Translations under genes and position numbers: made by a program
Part shown: piece after piece, positions 19,531-27,795 of the stretch
Position numbering within the stretch: the first letter of the stretch is position 1
Layout: each line of letters begins with the position of its first letter
Notes under the pieces: model-generated
What the model saw: only the letters and a program-made list of their open reading frames with translations
What the model was told of the DNA's origin: nothing
Database searches by the model: none
DNA from: Meiothermus granaticius NBRC 107808
GTDB lineage: Bacteria; Deinococcota; Deinococci; Deinococcales; Thermaceae
Direction of reading: 5' to 3'
NCBI RefSeq assembly: GCF_003574355.1
Contig: NZ_QWLB01000018.1
Location: 1 to 64,000, forward strand
DNA length: 64,000 nucleotides

Positions 19531-21822
19531 CTAGTTCCTCAGCGGTTTCCCGGTCTTCAGGGTGTGGGCGATGCGCTCCTGGGTTTTCTGGGTGCCCAGC
19601 AGCTTCAGGAAGCCCTCGCGCTCCAGATCCAGAATGTCCTGCTCGGTCACCTCGCGGGCAGGCCCGTCGCCGCCGCAGAGCACGTAGGCCACGTGGTTGC
19701 CGATCAGCACATCGTGCGCGCTGGCCTGCCGGGCCTCCTGGAACTGCCAGAGGGCGTAGCGCAGGTTGCCCAGGCCCTCGGCCCCCAGGGCCCGGATTTT
19801 CAGGGGGGGCTGGGATACGAAGTCGGGGGCCATAAAGAGCACCCGCCGCTTGGCATCGGCAATCAGCCGGTCGCGGTTCATGCTGATGCCGTCGCCCTGG
19901 CGCAGGAAGCCCATGTTGCGGGCCTCGAGGGCGCTGGTGGAGGTCTGGGCCAGCATGATCATCTGGAAGGCCCGTTTGACCCCTTCAAACAGGTCTATGT
20001 CCGAGCTGTACCCGGAAAGCTCGCGGGTAAAGCGGAAGAGCATCTCTTTGGTGCCCCCTCCACCAGGCAGCAACCCCACGCCGGTCTCGACCAGGCCCAT
20101 ATACAGCTCGGCGTGGGCCTGAATGGCGCTGCTGTGCAGGCTGAACTCGGCCCCGCCCCCCAGGGTGAGGCCAAAGGGCGCGGCCACCACCGGGAAGGGG
20201 GCCCGGCGCAGACGCATGGAGGTCTGCTGGAAGCGGCGGGTGGCCAGCTCGAGGTCGTCCCAGGCCCCTTCCCGGGCCGCCATCAAGACCAGGGCCAGAT
20301 TGGCCCCGGCGCTGAAGGTGCGGGGGTCTTCGTGCCCAATCACCAGCCCGGCGTAGCCCTGGGCCTCCACCCAGTCCAGGGCCTTATGCAGTCCACCGAT
20401 GGAGCCCTCGCCCCAGGTGCCCATCTTGGCGCGGTTCTCGAAGAGGGCCACCCCGTCGCCCAGGTCGAGCAGGGCGTACTCCTTGCCTTCTAAAGGTGTG
20501 CGGCCTGCACTTTTGACCGGCGCCAGCCGGATGACCCCTTCCTCGGGCGGGATGGGGTGGTACTGGCCGTCGAAGTCCAGGTAGGTGCCGTCCTTATAAA
20601 AACGACCCTGGGCCTTCTTGAGGAGCTCCGGCTCGCTCAGGCCCAGCTCGGCAAAGCCCCGGCGCAGATAGTCCAGGCCCACCGCGTCCATGTTCTTGAA
20701 AGGCCCCTGCTCCCAGGCAAACCCCCACTCCAGGGCCCGGTCTACCGAGACAATGTCGTAGGCAATCTCGGGGGCTTTCAGGAGGGCATAGTGCGCGTTA
20801 ATCAAAAACAGCTTGCGGGCAAAGGCGCCGTACTTGCCGGGCAGCTCGCCCACCTTCTGGAGCCGCTCGTTCAGGGGCAGGTCCTTGATGGCCCCAATCT
20901 CGTCCAGGCGCAGCTTTTGCTGGGGCTTGTACTCGCCGGTCTGGTAGTCGTAGGTGAAGATGTCCTTCCCCACCTTCTTGTAGAAGCCCGCGCCGGTCTT
21001 GTCGCCCAGGTGGTTCTGGGCAATCAGGTTTTCCACCCAGTCGGGCATGGCGAAGTCTTCGCCGGTGGTATGGGCCAGCTCGGTGGAGACCAGCTTCAGC
21101 ACATCCAGGCCGGAGATGTCGCCGGTGCGGAAGGTAGCGCTCTTGGGGCGGCCTACCAGCGGGCCGGTGAGGGCATCTACTTCGTCAATGGTGAGGCCCT
21201 CGGACATCATCAGGCGCATGGCCTGGGTCATGCCGAACACCCCTAGCCGGTTGGCGATGAAGCCGGGCGCGTCCTTGCAGAGGACCGTGCCCTTGCCCAG
21301 AATGCGCTCGCCAAACTGGCGCATGGCTTCCAGTACCGCCGGGTCGGTGTCGGGGGTGGGGATCAGCTCTAAAAGGTGCAGGTAGCGCACCGGGGCAAAA
21401 AAGTGTGTGCCCAGGAAGCGCTTGCGGAAGGCCTCTCCCCGGCCCTCCAGAAGGGTTTTCATGGGAATGCCGGAGGTGTTGGAACTCACGATGGCCTTAG
21501 TACCCAGGGCCTCGAGCCGCGCAAACAGGGCCTGCTTGGGCTCGGGCTTCTCGATGATGACCTCCACGATCCAGTCGCAGTCTTTCAGTTTTTCCAATTC
21601 ATCGGTGGTGCCCAGCTCGATGAGGGCCGCCCGCCCTTTGTCCATGAAGCTCGCGGGCTTGCTCCCTAGCTGGCGCTCGAGGCCCTTTTTGACCAGCTCG
21701 AGCTTGTCCTCCTGGCCCGGTATATCCAGCATGACCACCGGCACCCCTGCGGAGGCCGCCAATGCCGCTATCGCGCCACCCATCGTGCCCGAACCCACCA
21801 CACCTACCTTCTTGATTCGCAT
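19531..21822 (-). CDS. fadN: 3-hydroxyacyl-CoA dehydrogenase / enoyl-CoA hydratase fusion (FadN type)
   Basis: 763 aa bifunctional beta-oxidation enzyme. The dehydrogenase comes first (VGVVGSGTMGGAIAALAA, then GTHFFAPVRYLHLLELIP with the catalytic His) and a crotonase domain follows (about 430-640: FSAGANL, LGGGAEF, MGLVETGVGLLPGGGGT with the catalytic Glu). This order is the reverse of E. coli FadB and matches Bacillus FadN (about 790 aa). First gene of the operon fadN, glycolipid-binding-like, SGNH, fadA. Its promoter region (TATACT, 21871-21876 minus) carries a 13-bp element shared with fadE. Confidence 0.93.
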   Translation of the reverse strand: MRIKKVGVVGSGTMGGAIAALAASAGVPVVMLDIPGQEDKLELVKKGLERQLGSKPASFMDKGRAALIELGTTDELEKLKDCDWIVEVIIEKPEPKQALFARLEALGTKAIVSSNTSGIPMKTLLEGRGEAFRKRFLGTHFFAPVRYLHLLELIPTPDTDPAVLEAMRQFGERILGKGTVLCKDAPGFIANRLGVFGMTQAMRLMMSEGLTIDEVDALTGPLVGRPKSATFRTGDISGLDVLKLVSTELAHTTGEDFAMPDWVENLIAQNHLGDKTGAGFYKKVGKDIFTYDYQTGEYKPQQKLRLDEIGAIKDLPLNERLQKVGELPGKYGAFARKLFLINAHYALLKAPEIAYDIVSVDRALEWGFAWEQGPFKNMDAVGLDYLRRGFAELGLSEPELLKKAQGRFYKDGTYLDFDGQYHPIPPEEGVIRLAPVKSAGRTPLEGKEYALLDLGDGVALFENRAKMGTWGEGSIGGLHKALDWVEAQGYAGLVIGHEDPRTFSAGANLALVLMAAREGAWDDLELATRRFQQTSMRLRRAPFPVVAAPFGLTLGGGAEFSLHSSAIQAHAELYMGLVETGVGLLPGGGGTKEMLFRFTRELSGYSSDIDLFEGVKRAFQMIMLAQTSTSALEARNMGFLRQGDGISMNRDRLIADAKRRVLFMAPDFVSQPPLKIRALGAEGLGNLRYALWQFQEARQASAHDVLIGNHVAYVLCGGDGPAREVTEQDILDLEREGFLKLLGTQKTQERIAHTLKTGKPLRN

Positions 21823-21859
21823 TTGGCCTCCTGAGCTACCTGGGCATATTTTTATACCA

Positions 21860-21872
21860 AGTCAAAGTTTAG
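21860..21872 (-). promoter_or_regulatory. Candidate fatty-acid regulon operator at fadN
   Basis: On the minus strand CTAAACTTTGACT overlaps the end of the -10 box TATACT and runs past the probable transcription start, an operator position. The identical 13 bp precede fadE, and the similarity continues (GTA and AA at matching places). The binding protein is unknown; a TetR-type FadR is a guess. Confidence 0.5.
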
Positions 21873-21943
21873 TATAGGCCCAACCCCGCCGTCCAGTGTG
21901 CTGAGCCGCACAGATAGTGCACCAAACGGTATTCTGAACAGGT

Positions 21944-22384
21944 ATGAATGCGTTTGTGTTTATCGCGATGACCGTACTCCTGGTGGGACTATTTGCCGGA
22001 ATCCAGGGACCCCTCAACGCCTTGCTGGCCAACCGCATCGGATTGTTGGGGGCAGCCTTTGTGGTTCATCTGGTGGGGCTGCTGTTTTCGGGAAGCATTT
22101 TGTTGGTGTCGGGTGGGCGTCTGGCCGATTGGCGCGGGGTGCCCTGGTATGGCTGGCTGGGCGGGGCGCTGGGGGTCAGCATCGTGATGGCCCTCAGCTA
22201 CGCCACCCCCCGCATCGGCATTGCGGGAACCGTAGTGCTCTTCGTGGTGGCCCAGCTGGCGGCGGCAGCGGTGGTGGGGCATTTTGGCTGGCTCGAGACC
22301 CCGGTTAAGCCGATGGACTTGAGCCGGTTGCTGGGGTTGCTCCTGCTGTTGGCGGGGGCTTGGTTGGTGGTCAAGCCTTCCTAA
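21944..22384 (+). CDS. DMT-superfamily membrane protein, DUF606/YdcZ family
   Basis: 146 aa, about five hydrophobic helices (FIAMTVLLVGLFAGIQGP, LLGAAFVVHLVGLLFSGS, and onward to a final LLGLLLLLAGAWLVV). The early GIQGPLNALLANRIG motif is typical of YdcZ-like half-transporters, which work as dimers. The substrate is unknown. It lies alone between the divergent fadN operon and fadE; whether it moves fatty-acid products is speculation. Confidence 0.8.
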   Translation: MNAFVFIAMTVLLVGLFAGIQGPLNALLANRIGLLGAAFVVHLVGLLFSGSILLVSGGRLADWRGVPWYGWLGGALGVSIVMALSYATPRIGIAGTVVLFVVAQLAAAAVVGHFGWLETPVKPMDLSRLLGLLLLLAGAWLVVKPS

Positions 22385-22451
22385 TAGAGCCTCGCTTGGA
22401 CGCTCTTCCTGAGGCCTCGGGCCCTGCATTGACCCTCACCCCAGGCATCTG

Positions 22452-22464
22452 CTAAACTTTGACT
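22452..22464 (+). promoter_or_regulatory. Candidate fatty-acid regulon operator at fadE
   Basis: CTAAACTTTGACT, identical to the fadN copy, 30 bp before the fadE ATG. TTGACC upstream and TAAACT, 18 nt apart, could be the promoter, placing the element at the -10 and start site. Confidence 0.5.
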
Positions 22465-22493
22465 CAGTACAAGATTTTAAGGGAGGGGTTAGC

Positions 22494-24239
22494 ATGATTG
22501 CAGATCGGAAATCCGCACATAAAGGGGGAGGCTGGATTCTCGAGCCCAGCTCCCACCTCTTCACCCCCGAGGACTTCGACGACACCACCCGCATGATTCA
22601 GGAGACGGTGCGGCAGTTCGTAGAGAAAGAGTACCGGCCTGTGGCGGAGGCGCTGGAGCATGGGGGGCTCGAGCACAACCTCCCCCTGCTCAAAAAGTGC
22701 GGCGAGCTGGGCCTCCTGGGGGTTGAGGTCTCGGAGGAGTATGGCGGCCTGGATCTGCCCAAAACAGTCAGCACGGTGATTGCCGAAGGACTTTCGCCCA
22801 CCGGCGGTTTCAGCGTTTCCTATGGGGTCCAGACTAGCATTGGCCTCTTGCCGCTGGTCTACTGGGGCACCAAGGCCCAGAAAGACAAATACCTGGCCAA
22901 GCTGGTCTCGGGCGAGCTGATCGCCGCTTACTGCCTGACCGAGCCGCAGTCCGGTTCCGATGCCATGGGGGCCAAGACCCGCGCCGAGCTTTCCGAGGAT
23001 GGAAAGCACTACATCCTGAACGGCACCAAGATGTGGATTTCCAACGCGGGCTTTGCCCATCTCTTCACTGTGTTTGCCAAAACCAAGGAGGGCCTGACCG
23101 CTTTCCTGGTCGAGCGCGATACCCCCGGCCTGCGCTTTGGTGGGGAGGAAAAGAAGATGGGCATCAAGGCCTCGAGCACCCGCCAGGTCTTTCTGGAAGA
23201 CGTGAAGGTGCCGGTGGAGAATGTGCTGGGCGAGCTGGGTAAGGGGCACAAAATCGCCTTTAACGTGCTCAACGTGGGGCGCTACAAGTTAGGAGCGGGG
23301 GCCATTGGCGGGGCCAAGGGGGCCCTGGCCCTCTCGGCTAAGTATGCCAAAGAGCGCGTGGCCTTCGGGCAGCCCATCGCCAATTTCGGCCTGATCCAGC
23401 AAAAGCTGGCCGAGATGGCCACCCGCATTTTTGCCGGTGAGAGCGCGGTTTACCGCACCATGGGCTTGATTGATGAGGCCCTGGCGGGTCTGGATAAGGC
23501 CAATGCGGCGGAAGCGGTGCTCAAGGGGATCGAGGAGTATGCGGTAGAGGCCAGCATCATCAAGGTACTGGGCTCGGAGGTGCTGGACTACGTGGTGGAC
23601 GAGGGGGTGCAGATTCACGGCGGGTATGGTTATTCAGCTGAGTACGAAATCGAGCGGGCTTACCGCGACAGCCGCATCAACCGTATCTTCGAGGGTACCA
23701 ACGAGATCAACCGCCTCCTGATCCCCGGAATGTTGCTGCGCCGGGCCATGAAGGGCGAGCTGCCGCTCTTCGATGCCGCCATGAAGCTGCAAAAGGAGCT
23801 CTTGGAGCCCTCTTTCGAGGAGCCCGAGGATAAAGAGATGGCTGCTTTGGAGGGCCTGAAGAAGCTGGCCCTGGCGATCTTGGGCCTGGCTGCCTTGAAG
23901 TTTGCGCAGAAGGTGGAGGAGGAGCAGGAGGTATTGGCGGTAGCCGCGGATGTTCTGATTGATGTGTACGCTGCTGAGAGCGCTTTATTGCGTGCCCGGC
24001 GGCTTGGTGAGGGGGTCTATGCGAGCATGGCCCGGCTTTACCTCTATCAAGCCCAAGATCGTGCCCAGGCGGCGGCCCTTTCCATCCTGCCGCGGCTGGC
24101 CGAGGGCGACGATATGCGCCTGATGGCCTCGGCGGCCCGCCGTCTGACCAAGCATGAGCCGGCGGATTTGGTAGGGCTGCGCCGTGAAATTGCCGCAAAG
24201 GTGCTGGAGCGAGATGGATACCCCCAGCCTCGAGCCTGA
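22494..24239 (+). CDS. fadE: Acyl-CoA dehydrogenase (FadE type)
   Basis: 581 aa FAD enzyme for the first step of beta-oxidation. AYCLTEPQSGSDAMGAKT and TKMWISNAGFAHLFTVFAKT are the acyl-CoA dehydrogenase signatures; RVAFGQPI and QIHGGYGYSAEYEIERAYRDSRINRIFEGTNEI mark the C-terminal helical domain with FAD contacts. The extra region of about 170 residues after the core resembles Bacillus FadE (about 594 aa). GGGAGGGG lies just before the ATG. It ends 5 bp from the convergent mqnD. Works with the fadN-fadA operon 0.7 kb away. Confidence 0.95.
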   Translation: MIADRKSAHKGGGWILEPSSHLFTPEDFDDTTRMIQETVRQFVEKEYRPVAEALEHGGLEHNLPLLKKCGELGLLGVEVSEEYGGLDLPKTVSTVIAEGLSPTGGFSVSYGVQTSIGLLPLVYWGTKAQKDKYLAKLVSGELIAAYCLTEPQSGSDAMGAKTRAELSEDGKHYILNGTKMWISNAGFAHLFTVFAKTKEGLTAFLVERDTPGLRFGGEEKKMGIKASSTRQVFLEDVKVPVENVLGELGKGHKIAFNVLNVGRYKLGAGAIGGAKGALALSAKYAKERVAFGQPIANFGLIQQKLAEMATRIFAGESAVYRTMGLIDEALAGLDKANAAEAVLKGIEEYAVEASIIKVLGSEVLDYVVDEGVQIHGGYGYSAEYEIERAYRDSRINRIFEGTNEINRLLIPGMLLRRAMKGELPLFDAAMKLQKELLEPSFEEPEDKEMAALEGLKKLALAILGLAALKFAQKVEEEQEVLAVAADVLIDVYAAESALLRARRLGEGVYASMARLYLYQAQDRAQAAALSILPRLAEGDDMRLMASAARRLTKHEPADLVGLRREIAAKVLERDGYPQPRA

Positions 24240-24244
24240 CCCGA

Positions 24245-25075
24245 TTACGAGCGGAGCACAGGGGGGGGGAGGAAGATGGGCTGTGAGGAGGTCGGCAGCA
24301 GTCCTTTGGCCTCGGCCCGGCGGAACAGCTCGGTCACAGCCCGCTCCCCCTCTTGGCCCACATCCAGCGAGAACTCGTTGACGTAGGTGTGGATGTGGGC
24401 CCAGATCACCTCGTCCTCGAGCTCTAGGGCGTGCTGCTTGATGTAGGCTACGGTTTCTTCGGGGTGAGCGTAGGCATACTCGAGGCTTTCTCGTACAGCC
24501 TGATCGGCAGCGCGGATGGTGGCTTCCCCCAAGTCACGCCGGGCCAGAATCGCCCCCAGCGGCAAAGGCAGCCCGGTCAGGCCCTCCCACCACTCGCCCA
24601 GATCCATCACCTTGACCAGACCGTGCTGGGGGTAGGTGAAGCGCGATTCATGGATGATCAACCCGGCTTCCACGGCGCCCTGCTCCACAGCCGGCATGAT
24701 CTGGTCGTAGCGCAATTCCACCGGGATGAACCCCTGGGTATACAGGGAGAGCAGTAGGAACGCGGTGGTGTTCTGCCCAGGTATGGCAATCCGGCGGCGC
24801 TCCAGCGTATCCAGAGGCTGCCGGGCGACCAGAAGGGGGCCTACACCCCGCCCCAAGGCTCCGCCGGAGCGCAAGGCCACATAGTGCTCGCGTATTCGCC
24901 CGTAAGCCGCGTAGCTGATCTTGGTTAAGGGTAGGCGGCCCTCCTTGGCCCAACGGTTGAGGGTTTCTACGTCCTCGAGGGTTTCCTGCACGGCGAACGG
25001 GGCCTGCACTTTGGCGTGAGCCAGGGCGTAGAAGATGAAGGTATCGTTGGGGCAGAAGGAGTAGCCGAGTTCCAT
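24245..25075 (-). CDS. mqnD: 1,4-dihydroxy-6-naphthoate synthase
   Basis: 276 aa. Converts cyclic dehypoxanthine futalosine to 1,4-dihydroxy-6-naphthoate in the futalosine route to menaquinone. N-terminus LGYSFCPNDTFIFYALAH; His142 in LIIHESRFTY corresponds to the catalytic His described for the Thermus enzyme; the two-lobed periplasmic-binding-protein-like fold is shown by AIPGQNTTAFLLLSL and the C-terminal helices. TAAGAT lies 7 nt before the ATG, leaderless style. The other mqn genes are not in this window. Confidence 0.94.
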   Translation of the reverse strand: MELGYSFCPNDTFIFYALAHAKVQAPFAVQETLEDVETLNRWAKEGRLPLTKISYAAYGRIREHYVALRSGGALGRGVGPLLVARQPLDTLERRRIAIPGQNTTAFLLLSLYTQGFIPVELRYDQIMPAVEQGAVEAGLIIHESRFTYPQHGLVKVMDLGEWWEGLTGLPLPLGAILARRDLGEATIRAADQAVRESLEYAYAHPEETVAYIKQHALELEDEVIWAHIHTYVNEFSLDVGQEGERAVTELFRRAEAKGLLPTSSQPIFLPPPVLRS

Positions 25076-25155
25076 GAGCCCTATCTTAGGCTCCCTGGGC
25101 CTTTGGAAAGGGCGAGCAGACCTACAAATTGGGCCCTGCGCTGTTCCCCTAGCGG

Positions 25156-25464
25156 TTATTTTTTCTCCCCTTCCTTGGCTCCGATTCGACTGGAAATTCC
25201 CTTGAGCAGGGCCTCGAGCACGGCCTGGTACCCCACCCAGCCGAGAAGTACAGCGGCGGCCAGCAACCCGGAACGCTCCACCTTGAGCCAGGACGCCAGA
25301 AAGATGGCCGCCAGCCCTCCCCAGAAGGCGCTGGAGAGCACCTGCAGGGCCCTTTTCCAGGCTTCGCTGCGCACGCTCTCCATCAACACCCGCAGCACCG
25401 CCCCACTCAGGGCCAGCAGGGCCGCCGAAACAAAAACCGACCAGAGGGGGGTACCAGTGTCCAT
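25156..25464 (-). CDS. Small holin-like membrane protein
   Basis: 102 aa with three hydrophobic stretches (LWSVFVSAALLALSGAVLRVL, LSSAFWGGLAAIFLASWL, GLLAAAVLLGWVGYQAVLEAL) and a short basic-acidic tail. Size and layout recall phage holins or small membrane proteins; no specific family is claimed. The start at 25464 has AGGA upstream, and the longer open frame (to 25713) overlaps the divergent repressor. A good promoter (TTGACT, 17 nt, TAACAT, minus strand) points at it. Its divergent partner is a CI/LexA-like repressor, which probably controls it. Confidence 0.65.
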   Translation of the reverse strand: MDTGTPLWSVFVSAALLALSGAVLRVLMESVRSEAWKRALQVLSSAFWGGLAAIFLASWLKVERSGLLAAAVLLGWVGYQAVLEALLKGISSRIGAKEGEKK

Positions 25465-25611
25465 AAGGCTTCCTGGGGGGATTGTGGGATTGATTCTGCT
25501 AAAAACAGAATATGTATAATGTAAAATGTTACAGGGTAATCCATTTTGAGTCAAGCTGACTAAACTGCCCATCCAATGTGAGTCAAAATGATTTACTCTG
25601 GAAAAGAGGAC
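25465..25611. promoter_or_regulatory. AT-rich divergent control region with TGAGTCAA repeats
   Basis: 147 bp, clearly more AT-rich than its surroundings. TGAGTCAA occurs at 25547-25554 and 25579-25586, 32 bp apart (about three helical turns). The first copy with the following TGACTAA forms an imperfect palindrome. On the minus strand the first copy is the -35 box TTGACT of the membrane-protein gene. TATAAT at 25515-25520 may serve the repressor. The layout is that of an autoregulated lambda-type switch. Confidence 0.6.
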
Positions 25612-26343
25612 ATGAGCAGGATCCCAGACTGGGCGATGGCCCTGCGCGAGCGGCGGCAAGGCCTGGACAAATCCCAGGCCGAGGTGGCGCGCGAGGCCGC
25701 GCTGCTCAATCAAACGGAGGTCAGCCGGCTCGAGCGAGGCCTACTGCACCCCACCCTCGATCTGGGGGCGGCCAAACTCAAGGCCCTTTTGAAGGCGCTG
25801 GAGTGGTCTTGGGGTGAGTTTGTGCACGCGACGGGGCTCGAGCTGGATTTGGGAGAGGCCCTCGAGCCCCGCTCGCTTAGCACCCCCCAGCCTTACATTC
25901 CCGCCTTGGAAATCCCGCTGCTGGGAACGGTTTCAGCGGGGATGAGGGCAATCGAGCTGTACGAGAATCCGGCCCACCGCGTGCGGGTGGATGGGGCCTT
26001 TTTGCCCAAGGGTACCCGCTTGGATCGTCTGTTTGCCCTTCGGGTGGAGGGGGATTCAATGGTTTCCGAGGAGATCACCGGGATTCCCCCTGGGGCCTTG
26101 GTGATTGCGGAGCGGGGTCGCCGCCCCGAGCTGGGCGATGTGGTGGTGGTGTGGGTGCGCTGTCTGGCCAGCAATTACGAGGGGGGGGTGCTCAAGGTGT
26201 GGTCGGACGGGGAGGATGGGCAGGTGCTCAAGTCCTGGAATCCCCGCGGGCCGGTGTTTCGCCTGCTCGAGTGTGAGGAGATGCGGGTACAGGGGGTGGT
26301 GCGGTTGGTGTTGACCACCCCCAAGGTGCTGCGAAGGAAGTAG
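25612..26343 (+). CDS. CI/LexA-like repressor: XRE helix-turn-helix plus S24 autoprotease
   Basis: 243 aa. N-terminal helix-turn-helix (about 10-65, with KSQAEVAREAALLNQTEVSRLERG) and C-terminal S24 domain: candidate self-cleavage site Ala109-Gly110 in LGTVSAG, nucleophile Ser149 in RVEGDSM, and general base Lys195 in GGVLKVW. Such proteins cleave themselves when bound to RecA filaments, releasing repression after DNA damage (known for LexA and CI). ATG 25612 has AGAGGA upstream; ATG 25588 is an alternative. It stands divergent to a holin-like gene with TGAGTCAA repeats between them. No other phage gene is nearby. Confidence 0.85.
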   Translation: MSRIPDWAMALRERRQGLDKSQAEVAREAALLNQTEVSRLERGLLHPTLDLGAAKLKALLKALEWSWGEFVHATGLELDLGEALEPRSLSTPQPYIPALEIPLLGTVSAGMRAIELYENPAHRVRVDGAFLPKGTRLDRLFALRVEGDSMVSEEITGIPPGALVIAERGRRPELGDVVVVWVRCLASNYEGGVLKVWSDGEDGQVLKSWNPRGPVFRLLECEEMRVQGVVRLVLTTPKVLRRK

Positions 26344-26345
26344 GG

Positions 26346-26368
26346 CCCCAAAGGCAGGGTCTTTGGGG
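26346..26368 (+). terminator. Hairpin after the repressor gene
   Basis: A perfect 8-bp stem CCCCAAAG / CTTTGGGG with a 7-nt loop, 3 bp after the stop codon. Confidence 0.6.
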
Positions 26369-26424
26369 TGGGTTTGGTGATTGGGCCCAAACCCCCCATC
26401 AAGCCTGGAACGTACAATACCAGC

Positions 26425-27024
26425 GTGGACTTGACCCATGGGCTCATCCTGCTTCTGGCCTACCTCTTCGGCAGCATTCCGGCTGGGGTTTGGGTGGCGC
26501 GTTATCACGGCATAGACATCCAGAAGGTGGGCTCGGGCAACACCGGAGCCACCAACATTCAGCGCACCCTAGGCAATTGGCCCGCGCTGCTGGTGGCAGC
26601 CTTCGACATATTCAAGGGGGGGATTGCGGTGTTGCTGGCTCGGCTGTTTGGTCTCGAGGGGCTGATGCTCGGGGGAGTAGCCCTGGCAGCGGTACTGGGG
26701 CACAACTACTCAATTTTTCTAGGGCTGCGGGGCGGGAAAGGCGTAGCGACCAGCCTGGGCACCTTGCTGTTTTTGGACCCGGTGGTGGCCCTGTGTGTGA
26801 TGGTGGTGGGGGTTGCGACCATGGCCCTGACCCGCTACATCTCAGCCGGAAGCCTGGTGGGAAGCATTGCGGCGGTGGTGGTCAGCCTGGCATTGGGCCG
26901 GCCGCTATGGCAGGTGCTAACCTTGGTGGCCTTGGCCGCACTGATCTTCTGGACCCACCGCGAGAACATCCGCCGCCTGCAAAAGGGCAACGAGCGGCGG
27001 TTTGGGGAGAAAGCCGCCCAGTAG
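26425..27024 (+). CDS. plsY: Glycerol-3-phosphate acyltransferase PlsY
   Basis: 199 aa integral membrane enzyme transferring acyl groups from acyl-phosphate to glycerol 3-phosphate, first step of phospholipid synthesis. The conserved loops are [49 protein letters not shown] and [14 protein letters not shown]. The GTG at 26425 follows TACAAT (26413-26418) by 6 nt, so the transcript is leaderless; the open frame reaches 26368 but the added residues are not PlsY-like. Five or more transmembrane helices. Confidence 0.93.
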   Translation: MDLTHGLILLLAYLFGSIPAGVWVARYHGIDIQKVGSGNTGATNIQRTLGNWPALLVAAFDIFKGGIAVLLARLFGLEGLMLGGVALAAVLGHNYSIFLGLRGGKGVATSLGTLLFLDPVVALCVMVVGVATMALTRYISAGSLVGSIAAVVVSLALGRPLWQVLTLVALAALIFWTHRENIRRLQKGNERRFGEKAAQ

Positions 27025-27052
27025 CCCTCGGATTGCTCCAGCGGCTCGAGAC

Positions 27053-27676
27053 CTAGGCCTCGGGCAGATAAACGAAGCCGCGGGCCACCGCCACCGCCAA
27101 ATCCATGCCGAACTGCTGTCCCACCGCCTGATAGGTGGCCTGCCACTCCTCATTGCTCATGCTTTTGTCGCTGACCAGCCGCAGCAGGTGGTTGAACGGA
27201 TGGGTCCCGGCGACTAGGGCTTTGGCGGTATCGTCAAGGACGGGTTGTTCCTTGACCGCGCGCAACATTCCCAGTGCGTCAAACTGCACCGTGGAAAGAG
27301 GTAAAAACTCTTCGGAACCGCGGTAGGTCAGGCTGCTGATCTGCTCGAGCACCCCCAGGGCTTGCTGTCGCAGGGCCGCTTCCTCCAGGTGGCGCCGTTG
27401 GGCGTGCAGGGACTCGATGACTTTAGGCAGCACCGCTTCCACCGCCTGCCCACCCAGGGCCTGCTGGGCGCGTTGGTGCCAGGTCTCAAAGGCCTTGGAA
27501 ACCTCGATGATGCTGGCGGCGATCCCGGTAGAGGAAGGTACGCCCCCCTCGAGCTGGGCCGCCACTTGTCGCAAGGTGCCGCCCAACTCGCTGAGCCGCT
27601 CCTGAAGCCGATTCCCCTCTTGGACAAGCTGCTCGATCTCGGCGACTTGGGCCGGGTTAGCGGTGATGCTTGACAT
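27053..27676 (-). CDS. Conserved unknown, helical/coiled-coil protein
   Basis: 207 aa, soluble and mostly alpha-helical. The first 60 residues (AEIEQLVQEGNRLQERLSELGGTLRQVAAQLE) and 85-120 (LPKVIESLHAQRRHLEEAALRQQ) have coiled-coil character; the rest (FDALGMLRAVKEQPVLDDTAKALVAG and after) is helical without a known motif. I do not recognise the family. TATGGT lies a few nt before ATG 27676, so it is likely leaderless; an ATG at 27688 is an alternative. Convergent with plsY. Confidence 0.7.
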   Translation of the reverse strand: MSSITANPAQVAEIEQLVQEGNRLQERLSELGGTLRQVAAQLEGGVPSSTGIAASIIEVSKAFETWHQRAQQALGGQAVEAVLPKVIESLHAQRRHLEEAALRQQALGVLEQISSLTYRGSEEFLPLSTVQFDALGMLRAVKEQPVLDDTAKALVAGTHPFNHLLRLVSDKSMSNEEWQATYQAVGQQFGMDLAVAVARGFVYLPEA

Positions 27677-27795
27677 ATTCACTACCATAGCGCGTTTTCG
27701 CGGGAAGGTGTGTTTAGAAATCGCCCTTCCGGGCGGGTAGAGCCCGTTCCCCTGAGGGAGAACCGCCGAATTTCGATTTTGGTATAACCCTTAGG

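Noticed and set aside
25156-26343. Prophage
   Set aside because: No integrase, capsid, terminase, lysin or attachment repeats; flanked directly by mqnD and plsY.
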